Shown here: piece by piece, positions 1 through 9,923 of the stretch
Position numbering within the stretch: the first letter of the stretch is position 1
How the letters are laid out: each line of letters begins with the position of its first letter
Assembly (NCBI RefSeq): GCF_021390495.1
Contig: NZ_JAJEJP010000002.1
Location: 2,232,001 to 2,296,000 of the forward strand
Reading direction: 5' to 3'
DNA: 64,000 nucleotides
Source: Paraburkholderia sp. ZP32-5
GTDB lineage: Bacteria; Pseudomonadota; Gammaproteobacteria; Burkholderiales; Burkholderiaceae
Translations under genes and position numbers: made by a program
Notes under the pieces: generated by a model
Seen by the model: the letters and a program-made list of their open reading frames with translations, nothing else
What the model was told of the DNA's origin: nothing
Database searches by the model: none

Positions 1-135
1 GTCGTCTTTCGCGGCGGCCAGCAGTTGCCGGTTGGTCTCCCCCTGATCCTGCGCCGCCGCGGGCCCGCATACGCCGCATAAAGCGGCGCATGCGACGGCC
101 AGCGCGAGCGGGCGCAGCAACGTTGCTTTGGTCAT
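1..135 (-). CDS. Secreted protein, N-terminal fragment (runs off window)
   Basis: The first 45 codons of a gene that continues beyond the window edge. The ATG at 135 is preceded by GGAG at a good distance. The start encodes a clear signal peptide (basic MTKATLLRP, hydrophobic LALAVACAALCGVCG, AAA-Q cleavage site). The mature part begins QDQGETNRQLLAAAKDD, which would suit the first helix of an ankyrin repeat, but too little is present to decide. It lies 12 nt downstream of the cytochrome c gene and probably belongs to the same operon, so a periplasmic role is likely. Confidence 0.6.
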   Translation of the reverse strand, partial: MTKATLLRPLALAVACAALCGVCGPAAAQDQGETNRQLLAAAKDD

Positions 136-147
136 GTCTGCTCCGTG

Positions 148-765
148 CTACTGCAGATTGTTGATATAGGCGGCCAGATTGCGAATGTCTTCGTCGCTCA
201 GGTTGCGCGTCACGCTGGCCATATTGCCCGCGTCGTTGGTCCGGGTGTGCGAGCGGAAGTCCTGCAACTGCTTGACGATGTACTGATACTGCTGACCGGC
301 TACGCGCGGAATCTCGTTCTGTCCGGAGAAGCCGCCCAGGTGGCACATCGTGCACAGCACCTCGGCGGCTTTCTTGCGGCCCGCCTCGATGCTCGCGCCA
401 TCCGCGTTGTACGGCACCGGCACGAGCTTTTGCGCGGCGAAGTAATCGGCGAGATCCTGCATGTCCTCGCGCGACAAGTTCGCCGCCATCGGCGACATGC
501 GCGGATCGCTGCGGCGTCCTTCCTTGAAGTCTTTCAGCTGAAGGTACAGATAGCGCGAGGTCTGCCCGGCCAGAATCGGATAGTCCGGCGTCGTCGAATT
601 ACCCATCGGACCATGACAGGCCACGCACACCTGCGCTTTTGCCTTGCCTGCCTCGGCGTCGGCGCACGCGCTCGACGGCAGCCCCGCGACGGCCAGCCAG
701 CCGCCCAGCAGGGCCATCCATAGTGCGCGCGTCGAACCCAGCGTTACCCGTAGCGCTGGCCTCAT
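148..765 (-). CDS. Dihaem cytochrome c (c4-like), electron acceptor of the PQQ dehydrogenase
   Basis: A 205-residue periplasmic cytochrome c. A signal peptide covers about residues 1-36, and two class I haem-binding motifs follow: CVACH at 47-51 and CTMCH at 138-142. The two halves resemble each other, as in cytochrome c4-type dihaem proteins. Its ATG overlaps the stop of the upstream quinoprotein dehydrogenase by 4 nt (ATGA), so the two are translationally coupled. The inferred role is to carry electrons from the PQQ enzyme to the respiratory chain. Family and export are clear; the exact redox partner is inferred from context. Confidence 0.88.
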   Translation of the reverse strand: MRPALRVTLGSTRALWMALLGGWLAVAGLPSSACADAEAGKAKAQVCVACHGPMGNSTTPDYPILAGQTSRYLYLQLKDFKEGRRSDPRMSPMAANLSREDMQDLADYFAAQKLVPVPYNADGASIEAGRKKAAEVLCTMCHLGGFSGQNEIPRVAGQQYQYIVKQLQDFRSHTRTNDAGNMASVTRNLSDEDIRNLAAYINNLQ

Positions 766-2495
766 GGCAACGCGAAGACAACCACGCTATTGCCACGCTT
801 GAAGTCGAGCTGCGTATTGCCGCCCGCCGCGACCGCGATGTATTGCTTGCCGTTCACCGTGTACGACACCGCCGGTGCATTGACGCCCGCGCCGCACTGG
901 AACTCCCACAGCTTCCTGCCGCTCGCGGCATCGAACGCGCGGAACAGGCCATTACCCTCGCCGTTGAACACGAGACCGCCGGCGGTTGCGAGCACGCCGC
1001 CGATCAGCGGCTGATCGGTCTTGTAGTCCCACGCGATCTTGCCGGTGTCGATGTTCACCGCCGACAGCTTGCCCCACTGCTGCTCGCTCGCTATCACCTT
1101 GAACGCGCCGCCGAGCCACAGTTTGCTGCCGCCCGGATAGGCGGCTTCCTCGACCTGATAGGTCATCGGCTGATGCAGGTTGGCCGCGTAGACGAGGCGT
1201 GTTTGCGGATCGAACGCGATCGGCGACCACTCGACCCCGCCGTTCGCGCCCGGCAGCATGCGCGCGCCCTGCGCGGTCGGCAGCGTCCACATGTTCTCCT
1301 GCGGAATCATCGCCTGCGAGAAGCGGATCAGCCTACCGGTCGCGCGATCGTGCACGTACACATGACCGGTTTTGCCCGCATGCACGACGCCCGGAATCAT
1401 CTTGCCGTCGGTGTCGCGCACGTCGACCAGAACCGGCGGGCTCACCGCGTCGAGATCCCATACGTCATGCGGCACGTACTGGTAGTGCCATTTGTATTTG
1501 CCGGTGTCCAGATCGATCGCGACGAGCGAATCCGTGTACAGGTTGTCTCCCGGCCGGATCGCGCCATACAGGTCCGGCGACGGATTGCCGACGACGAAGA
1601 ACACGGTGTGCGTTTTCCGGTCGATCGCCGGTGTCATCCACACGCCGCCGCCGAGCGTCTTGTAGAAGTCGCCGCCCTTGTCGGCCAACTGCTTTTTCTC
1701 CGCGGCGATATCGCGCTTTTCGTCGCGACCGGTCGCGTCCTTGGTTGCCCATACACCTTCCTGGCCGCTGTCCGGGATCGTGTAGAAAGTCCACAGCAGT
1801 TGCCCGGAATTCGCGTCGAACGCTTTCACGAAGCCGCGAATGCCATACTCGCCGCCATTCGTGCCGATCAGCACCTTGCCGTCGACGACCGTCGGCGCCA
1901 TCGTTTCCGAGTAGCCCTCGTCGGGGTCGGCGATCTGGCTTTGCCACAGCACGTTGCCGGTTTTGGCGTCGAGCGCGACGAGCTTCGAGTCGAGCGTACC
2001 CATATAGAGCCGGTCACCGGAAATCGCCACGCCGCGATTGTTGGGCCCGCAACAGAACGTCGTGACCGGACCCATCTTGTGCTTGTAATGCCAGAACTCC
2101 TTGCCGGTGGTCGCGTCGATCGCGTACACGTGGTTGAAGGACGTGGTCAGGAACATCACGCCGTTCGACACGATCGGCGCCGTTTCCATCGACTCGCTCA
2201 CGGCCGTCTGAAAGATAAAGGCCGGTTTGAGTTTCGCGACGTTCGTTCTGTTGATCTGCGAGCCGGGGTAATAGCGCGTCTGCGTGTACGAGCCGTTCGA
2301 ATGCAACCAGGCCGCCTGGGTACTGGCGGCCCGGTCGAGTTGCTCCTGGCTGACGGGCTGAAGCGTCGACGGCACGGGCGAAGCCGTGGTCGTCGAACTG
2401 TTCTGAACTTCGTCGGCGGCATGGGCGAGCGGCAAGCCGAATGCAACGGCCAGCAAAGGCAGACCGACAATTCCTTGAATGCGGGTGAATGGCAT
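762..2495 (-). CDS. PQQ-dependent dehydrogenase, methanol/ethanol family
   Basis: A 577-residue periplasmic quinoprotein. The start is the ATG at 2495, with GGAGA just upstream, rather than the longer frame start at 2552. From 2495 the protein begins with a signal peptide ending in LAHA-AD. Features of the PQQ-alcohol-dehydrogenase beta-propeller are visible: vicinal cysteines in FCCGPNNRG (the disulfide over PQQ), GGEYGIRG supplying the Ca-binding Glu, a VVGNPSP segment for the Asn ligand, HDVWDLDA with the catalytic Asp, and repeated tryptophan-docking motifs. There is no C-terminal haem domain, so it needs a separate cytochrome, which is the next gene. Substrate (alcohol or aldehyde) cannot be read from sequence. 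Confidence 0.88.
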   Translation of the reverse strand: MPFTRIQGIVGLPLLAVAFGLPLAHAADEVQNSSTTTASPVPSTLQPVSQEQLDRAASTQAAWLHSNGSYTQTRYYPGSQINRTNVAKLKPAFIFQTAVSESMETAPIVSNGVMFLTTSFNHVYAIDATTGKEFWHYKHKMGPVTTFCCGPNNRGVAISGDRLYMGTLDSKLVALDAKTGNVLWQSQIADPDEGYSETMAPTVVDGKVLIGTNGGEYGIRGFVKAFDANSGQLLWTFYTIPDSGQEGVWATKDATGRDEKRDIAAEKKQLADKGGDFYKTLGGGVWMTPAIDRKTHTVFFVVGNPSPDLYGAIRPGDNLYTDSLVAIDLDTGKYKWHYQYVPHDVWDLDAVSPPVLVDVRDTDGKMIPGVVHAGKTGHVYVHDRATGRLIRFSQAMIPQENMWTLPTAQGARMLPGANGGVEWSPIAFDPQTRLVYAANLHQPMTYQVEEAAYPGGSKLWLGGAFKVIASEQQWGKLSAVNIDTGKIAWDYKTDQPLIGGVLATAGGLVFNGEGNGLFRAFDAASGRKLWEFQCGAGVNAPAVSYTVNGKQYIAVAAGGNTQLDFKRGNSVVVFALP

Positions 2496-2875
2496 GAGCG
2501 TCTCCGTGCTTTTTATTGTTCCTATGAATTGCAGCGCCGGGGCGGCAATCATTCACGCGGTCAGCGAACCAACGGCGTAAAAAGCACGATCGCGCAACCC
2601 TCGCAGACAACAAAAGCGTACGACTTCAAACCGCTGATAGCTTTGTCAGGACGGGTCGGCTTCGCAGAGTGGGGGACGTGTTGCACGGGCCTGCGGAAAA
2701 CCGGCTCGATTAAATGTAGGTGATGTGGTGGGGATTTTCTAGAGCTTCTGTGGAGTTTTGTGGACGGTGTCGAACAATGAGTTCGATCGATGCGAGCGGC
2801 TGTGCGAAGTGCTTATTTAAACGTATCGACAGCGCCCGCTTGCCACTGCGGATTTGAGGGCATTCCTGCATTGCG
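2496..2875. other. Intergenic region, 380 bp
   Basis: No convincing gene. It should hold the promoter of the PQQ dehydrogenase operon (reading left) and the 3' end of the cytochrome-b-like gene. A short dyad (TCGAAC-AATGA-GTTCGA, 2770-2786) could be a regulatory site, but it is too short to call. Confidence 0.5.
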
Positions 2876-3901
2876 TCAGACGCGAACTCCCAACATGCCC
2901 GTCACGACGACTGCGGTCCAGATCGAGCAGGCGGCAATCAGCAACCAGCAGAACCGGTTCGCGCGCTGCACGCTAACGCCGTGAGCGAGCATCACGGTTC
3001 GGACACCGCAGGCGATATGCGACAGGACCAGCAGCACGCCGAGCGAATAATGCGGAATCAGCCGGACGTCCCATGCATCGCCGATCAGGCCGGTCGGCGC
3101 GCCCGTTGCCCACGCGTAGTCGGTATCCGTTCCGAAGTATCGGGCGAGGATGAATACCGAATTGACATGCGACGCAATGAACACGACCAGATAAGCACCG
3201 GATGCGGTCTGCAGCGATTCGAGCGTGCCCTGCCTGCGGCTCAGTTTCGGCATCAACAGCACCATGCCGCTGACGATCTGGAAGAAGAACAGGCCGATCA
3301 GAATCGGCTCGAGCCAACCCGCGCGATAAACGTGGCGCAGCACCAGCATGACGGCCTTGTGCACATCGGTGCCGAAAATGCCGACAGCGTGATTGCCGAG
3401 ATGCGGAAACAGAAAGACCGCAATGATCGCAACCGATGCGACGCCGTGCAGCACACGTACCGGACCGGTATTCGGAATCGACGGCGACCGGCTCGTATCG
3501 CTTCGTTCGATCGACAGCGCCAGCATGCTTCCAACGATCACACACGCCCAGATCCCGAGCCATACTTTGCCGTCGGCGCCGTTTATCTTCATCAGATAAA
3601 GCAGCACGCCGACGATAACGAACAGCGGCGGCGACGCGAACGTGAAGTGCGCAAGACGCCTCAAGATAACGGCTTTGCCCTCGCTGCGTTCGAGCCGCGC
3701 CAACGACAACAAGCTGAAGAACGCGCTCACGGGCACCGCGAATACCAGTGCCACCGCGAACAGCGCGCCCATCACGTGATGATTACCGGCTTCATCGTAA
3801 AACCGCGCGAGATACCATGGATAACCCAATGCCAGTACGGTCGGCGCAAAGTGCCAATACAACGACGCGGTTCGATTAGCTTGAGCAACCGTAGAATTCA
3901 T
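2876..3901 (-). CDS. Polytopic membrane protein, possibly cytochrome-b-like
   Basis: A 341-residue inner-membrane protein with about eight to nine hydrophobic segments. The longer frame starts at 3943 with TTG; the ATG at 3901 is preferred. Several histidines sit in or near membrane segments (HGVASVAII, LFPHLGNHA, HKAVMLVLRH, IASHVNSVF, LSHIACGVR), which suggests haem b ligands as in quinol-linked cytochrome b subunits such as the succinate dehydrogenase/fumarate reductase type. I do not recognise a specific family, and no partner redox subunit lies beside it. It is divergent from the MocR gene across a 172-bp gap, which may be shared regulatory DNA. Confidence 0.65.
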   Translation of the reverse strand: MNSTVAQANRTASLYWHFAPTVLALGYPWYLARFYDEAGNHHVMGALFAVALVFAVPVSAFFSLLSLARLERSEGKAVILRRLAHFTFASPPLFVIVGVLLYLMKINGADGKVWLGIWACVIVGSMLALSIERSDTSRSPSIPNTGPVRVLHGVASVAIIAVFLFPHLGNHAVGIFGTDVHKAVMLVLRHVYRAGWLEPILIGLFFFQIVSGMVLLMPKLSRRQGTLESLQTASGAYLVVFIASHVNSVFILARYFGTDTDYAWATGAPTGLIGDAWDVRLIPHYSLGVLLVLSHIACGVRTVMLAHGVSVQRANRFCWLLIAACSIWTAVVVTGMLGVRV

Positions 3902-4073
3902 AGCAGGTTCCGGATCTGTCGAAAGCTCGCGGGCAACAGGCAATGCCGCGCGCAGGTAATGAATATCGAGTTTATGATCGGGCCGCGTGGCACGTGGGCC
4001 GAAATTGCTCGCACGAATTGGGCCGTATCGAAGTCATTGCACGTACAACCGCATGCATCGGGAAGGAGAACAT

Positions 4074-5522
4074 GTGCGAGATCTTTTGATCCGACTGGAC
4101 GGAACGGGTCCGATTCAGCAACAGGTGTATGGCGGCATCTACGCGGCGCTGGAAGACGGCCGGCTCGCGCTCGGGCAGCGCTTGCCGGCGTCGCGGACGT
4201 GGGCGCTGCAACTCGGCGTATCGCGCAACACAATCAGAGAAGCCACCGCCGCGTTGATCGCGGAAGGCTGGCTCGAAACGCGTGTCGGTGCCGGCCTGTT
4301 CGTGCGGGCCATCCCCGCGCCGGTCAGCTCGCCGGCCAATTCCGCCGCCGCGCCGTTGCGTCTGTCCGAATGGTCGGAGCGCCTGCCCGTCAGCACATTC
4401 GTATTGGCACGCAAGGATGTCGATGTGGATTTTCGTCCTGGTGTCGTGTCCAACGACGCCGAACAGTTATTTCGCCGCAAACGGCTGGCACGCTGGCCAT
4501 CCGATCTGGAGCCCGCGGCGCTTTCCGAATATGGACCACCCGAAGGCGACATCCGTTTGCGCGAGCGCATTGCGGCCTATCTGCGGCAATCGCGCGCGGT
4601 ACGTTGCACGGCGGCGGATATCGTCATTACCACCGGCACTCATCAATCGCTGGATCTTCTGTCGAGACTGTTGCTGGGAGCGGGCACGACGTTCGCGATC
4701 GAAGATCCCGGCTTTCCCGTCGTCGCGGAGATCATGCGCTTATCCGGTTCTGAGCTGGCATCGCTTCAGGTGGACGACCAGGGCATTAACGTCGATGACA
4801 TTCCACCCGGAATCGCCGGCCTTTATTGCACGCCGAATCATCAGTTTCCGTTGGGCGTCACGCTGTCGCCGCAACGGCGCAAAGCCCTCATCGCGCGCGC
4901 GGCAAAAGAAGGTTTCGTGATCATCGAAGACGACTACGACTGCGAGTTTTACTACGGCACGATGCCATCTCCATGCCTGCAGTCGGAGGACGAGAACCAG
5001 CGTGTGATTTACCTCGGCTCGCTATCGAAAACGTTGGCACCGGGCTTTAGGCTAGGCTTTATCGTCGCGCCGCCGTGGCTGCTCGACCGGCTCAAATGCG
5101 CGAAATGGATCGTGGACCGGCAAACCTCAACACACGTGCAGAACAGTCTGCTGCAATTCATCGTCAGCGGCGACTTTGCTTCTCATCTCAGCAGCATGCG
5201 GCTGGAGTACGAGAAGCGACATACCGCGCTGCTCGAAGCGATTCGCGAGCGTCTTCACACGTGGCTGACTCCACTCAGCTCGACATGCGGTCTGCACATT
5301 TCGACGCGGGTCAATGACGGCTTCGATACCAATGCATTGTGTCGCATCGCGGATGAAGAAGGCGTCGGCATTTATCGGGGCGACACCTTTTCATGCCACG
5401 GACGCGCGTCCGACATTCTGGTGTTCGGCTTCGGCGGCACCTCTACGCAGCAGATTATGAAGGGCGTCGGACTACTCGCGGCGGCCTGGCAAGGCGAAGA
5501 TCAGGCAGTGCGTCTGACGTGA
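4074..5522 (+). CDS. MocR/GabR-type regulator (GntR HTH fused to aminotransferase fold)
   Basis: A 482-residue regulator. The start is the GTG at 4074 because AAGGAG lies just upstream; the frame is open further but has no other good ribosome site. An N-terminal GntR winged helix (about 8-75, with PASRTWALQLGVSRNTIREA) is followed by a class I aminotransferase-like domain. The PLP lysine lies in SLSKTLAPGFRLGF (about K319). PLP-binding MocR proteins usually control a neighbouring transport or amine-metabolism operon. Here the likely targets are the MFS/cupin genes downstream and possibly the divergent membrane protein. Family is certain; effector unknown. Confidence 0.9.
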   Translation: MRDLLIRLDGTGPIQQQVYGGIYAALEDGRLALGQRLPASRTWALQLGVSRNTIREATAALIAEGWLETRVGAGLFVRAIPAPVSSPANSAAAPLRLSEWSERLPVSTFVLARKDVDVDFRPGVVSNDAEQLFRRKRLARWPSDLEPAALSEYGPPEGDIRLRERIAAYLRQSRAVRCTAADIVITTGTHQSLDLLSRLLLGAGTTFAIEDPGFPVVAEIMRLSGSELASLQVDDQGINVDDIPPGIAGLYCTPNHQFPLGVTLSPQRRKALIARAAKEGFVIIEDDYDCEFYYGTMPSPCLQSEDENQRVIYLGSLSKTLAPGFRLGFIVAPPWLLDRLKCAKWIVDRQTSTHVQNSLLQFIVSGDFASHLSSMRLEYEKRHTALLEAIRERLHTWLTPLSSTCGLHISTRVNDGFDTNALCRIADEEGVGIYRGDTFSCHGRASDILVFGFGGTSTQQIMKGVGLLAAAWQGEDQAVRLT

Positions 5523-5668
5523 AATAGCGGCGCGCAATGCGCCGCGTTCCGCTGCCGGAACATGATTTCCCGCCAGGCGATCCTCGTCAGAGGTCTTTTC
5601 GCACGATCATAGATATCGTCAAGATACCCGCGCGAATGCGGACCCGACACAATAATCTGGAGACTTTT

Positions 5669-6886
5669 ATGCAAGCAGCTGCCCCGCCCTCGACAGCGTA
5701 CGGAGCCGAAACCGGCACGCGCGGATTTCGTTGGATCGTGTTGTTCTTTGCGTGGGCCGGGCTCATGCTCAGCACAGTTTGCCGCCTCGCGTGGGGCACG
5801 CTCGCACTGCCCGCCGGAGAATCGCTGGGGCTTCCGATTGCGGCACTCGGTGTATTCGTCACGGCGTTCTATGCGGGCTACGTGCTGTCGAATATCTTTG
5901 GCGGCGTCGCTACCGATCGCTTCGGCGGTCGCATCACGTTGACCGCATCGCTACTAGGTCTGGCAGTCGCAACATTCTGCTTCGGCTTCACTCCGTCCTT
6001 ATTCGTCGGACTCGTGCTGCAATGCCTGATGGGCCTCACCGCCGGCGCCGACTATGCGGCGGGCGTCAAGCTCGTCTCCACATGGTTCGCCAAAACCGAG
6101 CGCGGGCGCGCGGTCGGTCTGCTGATGAGCGCGTCGTCGATTGCCGTTATCGTCACGAATGCCGTGTTGCCCGGCCTCGTTGCGAATCTGGGCTGGCGCC
6201 ATACGTATCATCTGCTCGGCGCAGCGGCGCTGATTCTCGCGGCGATCGTCGCCGTATGTGTGCGCAATCGTGCCGTGGAGGCACCGACAGGGCCAATCCA
6301 AAGGCCGCCGCTACGCACGCTTTTCACGCGTAATTTCCTGTTGCTGTCGATCGCCGGTTGCGGCGCATTCTGGGGCACGCTCGGCTTCGCGTCGTGGGCG
6401 ATCTCGCTGATGGTGAAGGGCTATCACCTGTCGCCGGTTAGCGCGGGCATCGTCGTCGCGATCGCGGGCGCCGCGGGTCTGGTCAGCAAGCCGTCGGTCG
6501 GCTGGCTCTCGGACCGCCTGGGCGGACGCCGCAAAGCGCTGACGATCGCTTCGCTGCTGTTCTTCTGCGCGACGTTGCTGGTGTTCGGCCAACTGTCGAG
6601 CCTCGACGCATTCACCATCGCGGCACCGTTCATCGGCGTCGGTGCATTCGTGTATAGCCCTTTGCTCGTCACGCTGGTGGCCGAGCAAAGCGGTATCGAC
6701 CGATCCGGTTCGGCAGCCGGCATCGCCAATGCGATCTGGCAGTCCGGCTCCGCTATTTCCCCGGCTATCGTCGGCTTCATCTTTCAGATCAGCCATTCGT
6801 TCTCGATGGCATTCGCCGCGTTGGCACTCGGCCCGCTACTCGGCGCGATCTGCATGCTGTTCATCAAAGAACACGCTCATCACTAA
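5669..6886 (+). CDS. MFS transporter
   Basis: A 405-residue major facilitator. The ATG at 5669 has CTGGAGA 5 nt upstream and is preferred to the frame start at 5537. Twelve hydrophobic segments are visible, with an MFS loop motif near TDRFGGRITL after helix 2 and its second-half counterpart SDRLGGRRKAL. It lies between the MocR regulator and a small cupin, all on one strand, so it is probably part of a MocR-controlled uptake or export unit. The substrate cannot be inferred from sequence. Confidence 0.85.
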   Translation: MQAAAPPSTAYGAETGTRGFRWIVLFFAWAGLMLSTVCRLAWGTLALPAGESLGLPIAALGVFVTAFYAGYVLSNIFGGVATDRFGGRITLTASLLGLAVATFCFGFTPSLFVGLVLQCLMGLTAGADYAAGVKLVSTWFAKTERGRAVGLLMSASSIAVIVTNAVLPGLVANLGWRHTYHLLGAAALILAAIVAVCVRNRAVEAPTGPIQRPPLRTLFTRNFLLLSIAGCGAFWGTLGFASWAISLMVKGYHLSPVSAGIVVAIAGAAGLVSKPSVGWLSDRLGGRRKALTIASLLFFCATLLVFGQLSSLDAFTIAAPFIGVGAFVYSPLLVTLVAEQSGIDRSGSAAGIANAIWQSGSAISPAIVGFIFQISHSFSMAFAALALGPLLGAICMLFIKEHAHH

Positions 6887-6920
6887 ACGCCCGTATCACG
6901 CTATCAAGGAGAAAACGGAA

Positions 6921-7295
6921 ATGCAGCACGTCACCCACACTTTCGACACGCCATGGCGATCGCACCAGATCGAAGGATCGCGCGGCTATGAGTTCATTTT
7001 CAACATACTCGGGACCGAATATACCGACGCGTACAACATCGATATCGCGAAAGTCGCGCCGGGCGGCTATTCGCCGCTGCATATCGATCAGGACAATCAC
7101 GCGTTCTATATTCTCGACGGCGAAGGCGAAATCGATATCGCCGACAAGTGCTACCAGGTGTGGTCGGGCTCCGTTGTACGGGTTCCGCGCGGCGTCGTGC
7201 ACGCGATCCGCAATACCGGCAGTGGCTGGTTGATGCTGCTCAGCATTTACGATCCGCCGCGTATCCGTCAGCAGAAGGTCGCCGAGGCGGCCTGA
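6921..7295 (+). CDS. Small single-domain cupin
   Basis: A 124-residue protein with ATG at 6921 and AAGGAG 9 nt upstream. It has the two cupin motifs in order: GGYSPLHIDQDNHAFYILDGEGEI (G-x5-HxH-like, here H-x-D-x-x-H, then E) and PRGVVHAIRN (metal-ligand His). It is a soluble beta-barrel that could bind a divalent metal as a sugar or organic-acid isomerase, dioxygenase or sensor. It directly follows the MFS transporter with a 34-bp gap, so the substrate is probably shared. Fold is confident; activity unknown. Confidence 0.82.
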   Translation: MQHVTHTFDTPWRSHQIEGSRGYEFIFNILGTEYTDAYNIDIAKVAPGGYSPLHIDQDNHAFYILDGEGEIDIADKCYQVWSGSVVRVPRGVVHAIRNTGSGWLMLLSIYDPPRIRQQKVAEAA

Positions 7296-7300
7296 TGAAC

Positions 7301-7343
7301 GAGGCCCGGTAATGTACGCAGGCTGCGTACATTACCGGGCCTC
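7301..7343. terminator. Perfect 20-bp-arm hairpin between convergent genes
   Basis: The arms 7301-7320 and 7324-7343 are exact reverse complements with a 3-nt loop (GGC). The hairpin sits between the cupin stop (7295) and the porin stop (7375), so a bidirectional terminator is the natural reading. Neither strand has a U-tract after it, which is unusual for an intrinsic terminator. Confidence 0.65.
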
Positions 7344-7374
7344 TTGAGAGCTTCTACTGTTCCCAGACGCGAAT

Positions 7375-8454
7375 CTAGAAGTAGTGACGAATACCGATTG
7401 CGGCAACACCCTGAGAACTGCTGGAACTCAGCGACATACCGAATAGTTGCGCGGGACGATTGCCGCTCGCATGCTGGAAAACATACGTCGCGTAGATATC
7501 GGTCGCCTTGCTGAGCCGGTAATCATAAATCAGGCCATACGTGCTGCGGATACTTGCATAGAACACGTTTTTCGGCCCGTTGTTCTTGTCGAGAAACGTG
7601 TATTCGATGCCGACGACCTGAAACGGCGAGATGTTGTAGCGCACGCCGACGTCGTAGATGCTCGCTACGTCGCCCGTCAGCGTCCAGCGCGAGTTGGTGT
7701 ACAGCGCGTTGACGATGAATGGGCCGACCGTCGCCGTGCCGCCTACGCCGAGCGTGCGTAACGTGCTCGGCATCGGGTTGTCCTTGCGCGTCGTATACAC
7801 CGCGCCGACCAGCGATGACTTCGTGGTCCACGTCGCGCCATAGCTCTGTGTGCTGTTCGGCGAACCGATCCCCGGTGCGTCGCCGAAGCCGTACATCGCA
7901 CCGACATGCAACGATTCGATGGGCGCCCATGTCGCCCGGACCGAATTGTCCACTTCCCCGCCGCCGATTCTATCCAGCGATGGATTGCTGCCGTTATTGC
8001 CGAAGAAATTCGCGTTGATCGCCGGGTGAAATTCGAGCGACGTGCCGTACCAGGAGTTGGCCGTTGTTTGCAGATAGTCGAGCATGAAGTCGGTCTGTCT
8101 GCCGAGCGTCACCTGCGCGACGTCGTTTGCCACGCCAACATACGCGTAGCGGCCGAAGATGCGCTGCGCGGTTGCACTGCTCTGCCCCAATGCGCCGGTA
8201 CTCGGTGAGAACCCGCTTTCGAGCTTGAAGATAACCTTCAGGCCGCCGCCGATATCTTCGACGCCGCGAAGTCCCCAGCGATTGCCGCGCATCATGCTGC
8301 TGGCCTCCTGCACACTCGCATGACCGCCCTGGTTCGACGTGTACTGCACGCCGATATCGAGAATGCCATACAACGTGACCGAGCTTTGCGCATGCGCCCC
8401 TGTAGCGATCGTTGCCGCAATAGCCGCAATCGCTGGATATACCGTCGACTTCAT
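7375..8454 (-). CDS. Gram-negative porin (Burkholderia-type, OmpC-like)
   Basis: A 359-residue outer-membrane porin. The ATG at 8454 has GGGGAG upstream and starts a signal peptide ending AHA-QSSVTLYG, the usual mature start of beta-proteobacterial porins. Amphipathic beta-strands run throughout, and the last residues are HYF, with the terminal Phe that the BAM machinery recognises. It forms a trimeric diffusion channel. It follows the LysR gene on the same strand but with a 294-bp gap, so it probably has its own promoter. Confidence 0.92.
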   Translation of the reverse strand: MKSTVYPAIAAIAATIATGAHAQSSVTLYGILDIGVQYTSNQGGHASVQEASSMMRGNRWGLRGVEDIGGGLKVIFKLESGFSPSTGALGQSSATAQRIFGRYAYVGVANDVAQVTLGRQTDFMLDYLQTTANSWYGTSLEFHPAINANFFGNNGSNPSLDRIGGGEVDNSVRATWAPIESLHVGAMYGFGDAPGIGSPNSTQSYGATWTTKSSLVGAVYTTRKDNPMPSTLRTLGVGGTATVGPFIVNALYTNSRWTLTGDVASIYDVGVRYNISPFQVVGIEYTFLDKNNGPKNVFYASIRSTYGLIYDYRLSKATDIYATYVFQHASGNRPAQLFGMSLSSSSSQGVAAIGIRHYF

Positions 8455-8748
8455 TGTCTCCCCTTGTACGTATCGTCGCGAAAGTCGCGAAGCACGCGAC
8501 AACCAGCAGCGCCGTTTAGCGAATGCCGCTTGTCCCGAACTCCGCGGAATGGCTAAAAAGTGCATGGCCATTATTTGACGCACAAGGTGCAGGGATGGAA
8601 CACGATGTCCTCAAACTGGTTATCCGGGTTTCTACGATATGAAGGTGGGCGAACTGGCGGCGAATCGCCGAACGAATCGTCGAATGCGCACGCGCACGCA
8701 AGCATGCGAAGGAAACCCAGATGAACACGAAGCGGCAGCGACGTGCCT

Positions 8749-9627
8749 TTACGAGCCAAAACGCTCGGCGAGAAAGTCGATGAAGGAACGTACTTTCGGT
8801 GTCAGCGTGCGGTGACGCGGAAATACCGCGTGGATGTCGCGCTGGCCTCGTTCCCAGTCGGGCATCACGTGCACGAGTTTGCCTTCGGCGATGTCCTGCC
8901 GGCACAGATAGTCCGGCAGCCACGCGAGTCCCGATCCGCCGAGCAGGACCCGGCGGATCGTGCTCGTATCGTTGGCGAAGAAGCGCGGGCTGACGGGCAC
9001 GCTGACGAGTTCGCTGCCGCGCCGCAACGGCCAGACGGAAGGACCATCGGCGATATCGAGCAGAAACTGACTCGCCAGATCCGCGGGCGACTGCGGCACC
9101 CCGTGTTCGCGCAGATAGGCCGGCGTCGACACCAGCATCAGCTGCGCGCAACCGAGCTTGCGCGCGACGAGCCGCGAATCCTCCAGCTCCCCGGTGCGAA
9201 TCACGACGTCGATGTCGTCGGCGAGCGGCGCGACCCGGCTGCTCGTCAAAGCGAGCGACACCTGCACGTCGGGGTAAGCCGCCAGATAGTCCGGGATCAG
9301 CGGCGCGATCATGAACTGTCCCGGCGTGACGGGTGAACTGACGCGCAGCAAGCCGCGCGGCGTAAGCCTGACCTGCCCGACCTTTTCTTCCGCGTCCTCG
9401 ACCTCGCTCAATATCTTTCTCGCCGACTCGGCAAATAGCAGCCCGGTCTCGGTCAACGCCAGCTTGCGATTGGAGCGGATCACGAGCGCCACGCCGAGAT
9501 GCTCTTCGAGCCGCGCCAGCGACCGGCTGACCGACGATTTAGGCATGCCCAGCACACGCGACACCGCGCTGAAACTGGTCAATTCGGAAAGCTTGGAAAA
9601 AACGCGGATATCGGTGAGTTCGATCAT
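8749..9627 (-). CDS. LysR-family transcriptional regulator
   Basis: A 292-residue LTTR. The N-terminal helix-turn-helix occupies about residues 1-60 (ELTDIRVFSKLSELTSFSAVSRVLGMPKSSVSRSL). A linker helix and a substrate-binding domain follow (about 90-290, with LLRVSSPVTPGQF). It resembles the CrgA/DmlR-like subgroup common in Burkholderia. It is divergent from the flavin reductase/CDGSH genes across about 296 bp, so those genes are the likely target. The effector is unknown. Confidence 0.9.
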   Translation of the reverse strand: MIELTDIRVFSKLSELTSFSAVSRVLGMPKSSVSRSLARLEEHLGVALVIRSNRKLALTETGLLFAESARKILSEVEDAEEKVGQVRLTPRGLLRVSSPVTPGQFMIAPLIPDYLAAYPDVQVSLALTSSRVAPLADDIDVVIRTGELEDSRLVARKLGCAQLMLVSTPAYLREHGVPQSPADLASQFLLDIADGPSVWPLRRGSELVSVPVSPRFFANDTSTIRRVLLGGSGLAWLPDYLCRQDIAEGKLVHVMPDWERGQRDIHAVFPRHRTLTPKVRSFIDFLAERFGS

Positions 9628-9923
9628 GAGTGTGCGGAGCGCGGCCGTCGTCGCGAGCCGCTTTGTTGGGCCGTTTTAGTGGGCCTTCGCGGCGAACCTT
9701 GCTCGATTTGTAACGGCACGGCGGGTCGCTGTCAAACGGGGATTTCCTGCATTCTCATGCCAGGCGCGGCGCCGGGGGTTTGAGCAGACGATTGAATCGG
9801 GTGTTCCAGCCGGGGAACGCGACGTTTCATCCCGCTGCCTTGAACTCTGCGCTCACAGGTGTGACGATGGTCGCCAATCCGCGCAAATCGATGCGCGTTC
9901 CCCCTTTTCCCTCGATGAGGTGA

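Noticed and set aside
639..2723. 694-codon plus-strand frame opposite the PQQ dehydrogenase
   Set aside because: Composition is Arg/His-rich and typical of the antisense of a high-GC gene; the minus-strand protein has full family motifs.
3902..3943. Upstream TTG start for the cytochrome-b-like protein
   Set aside because: It adds a polar leader with no ribosome site; the ATG at 3901 directly precedes the first membrane segment.
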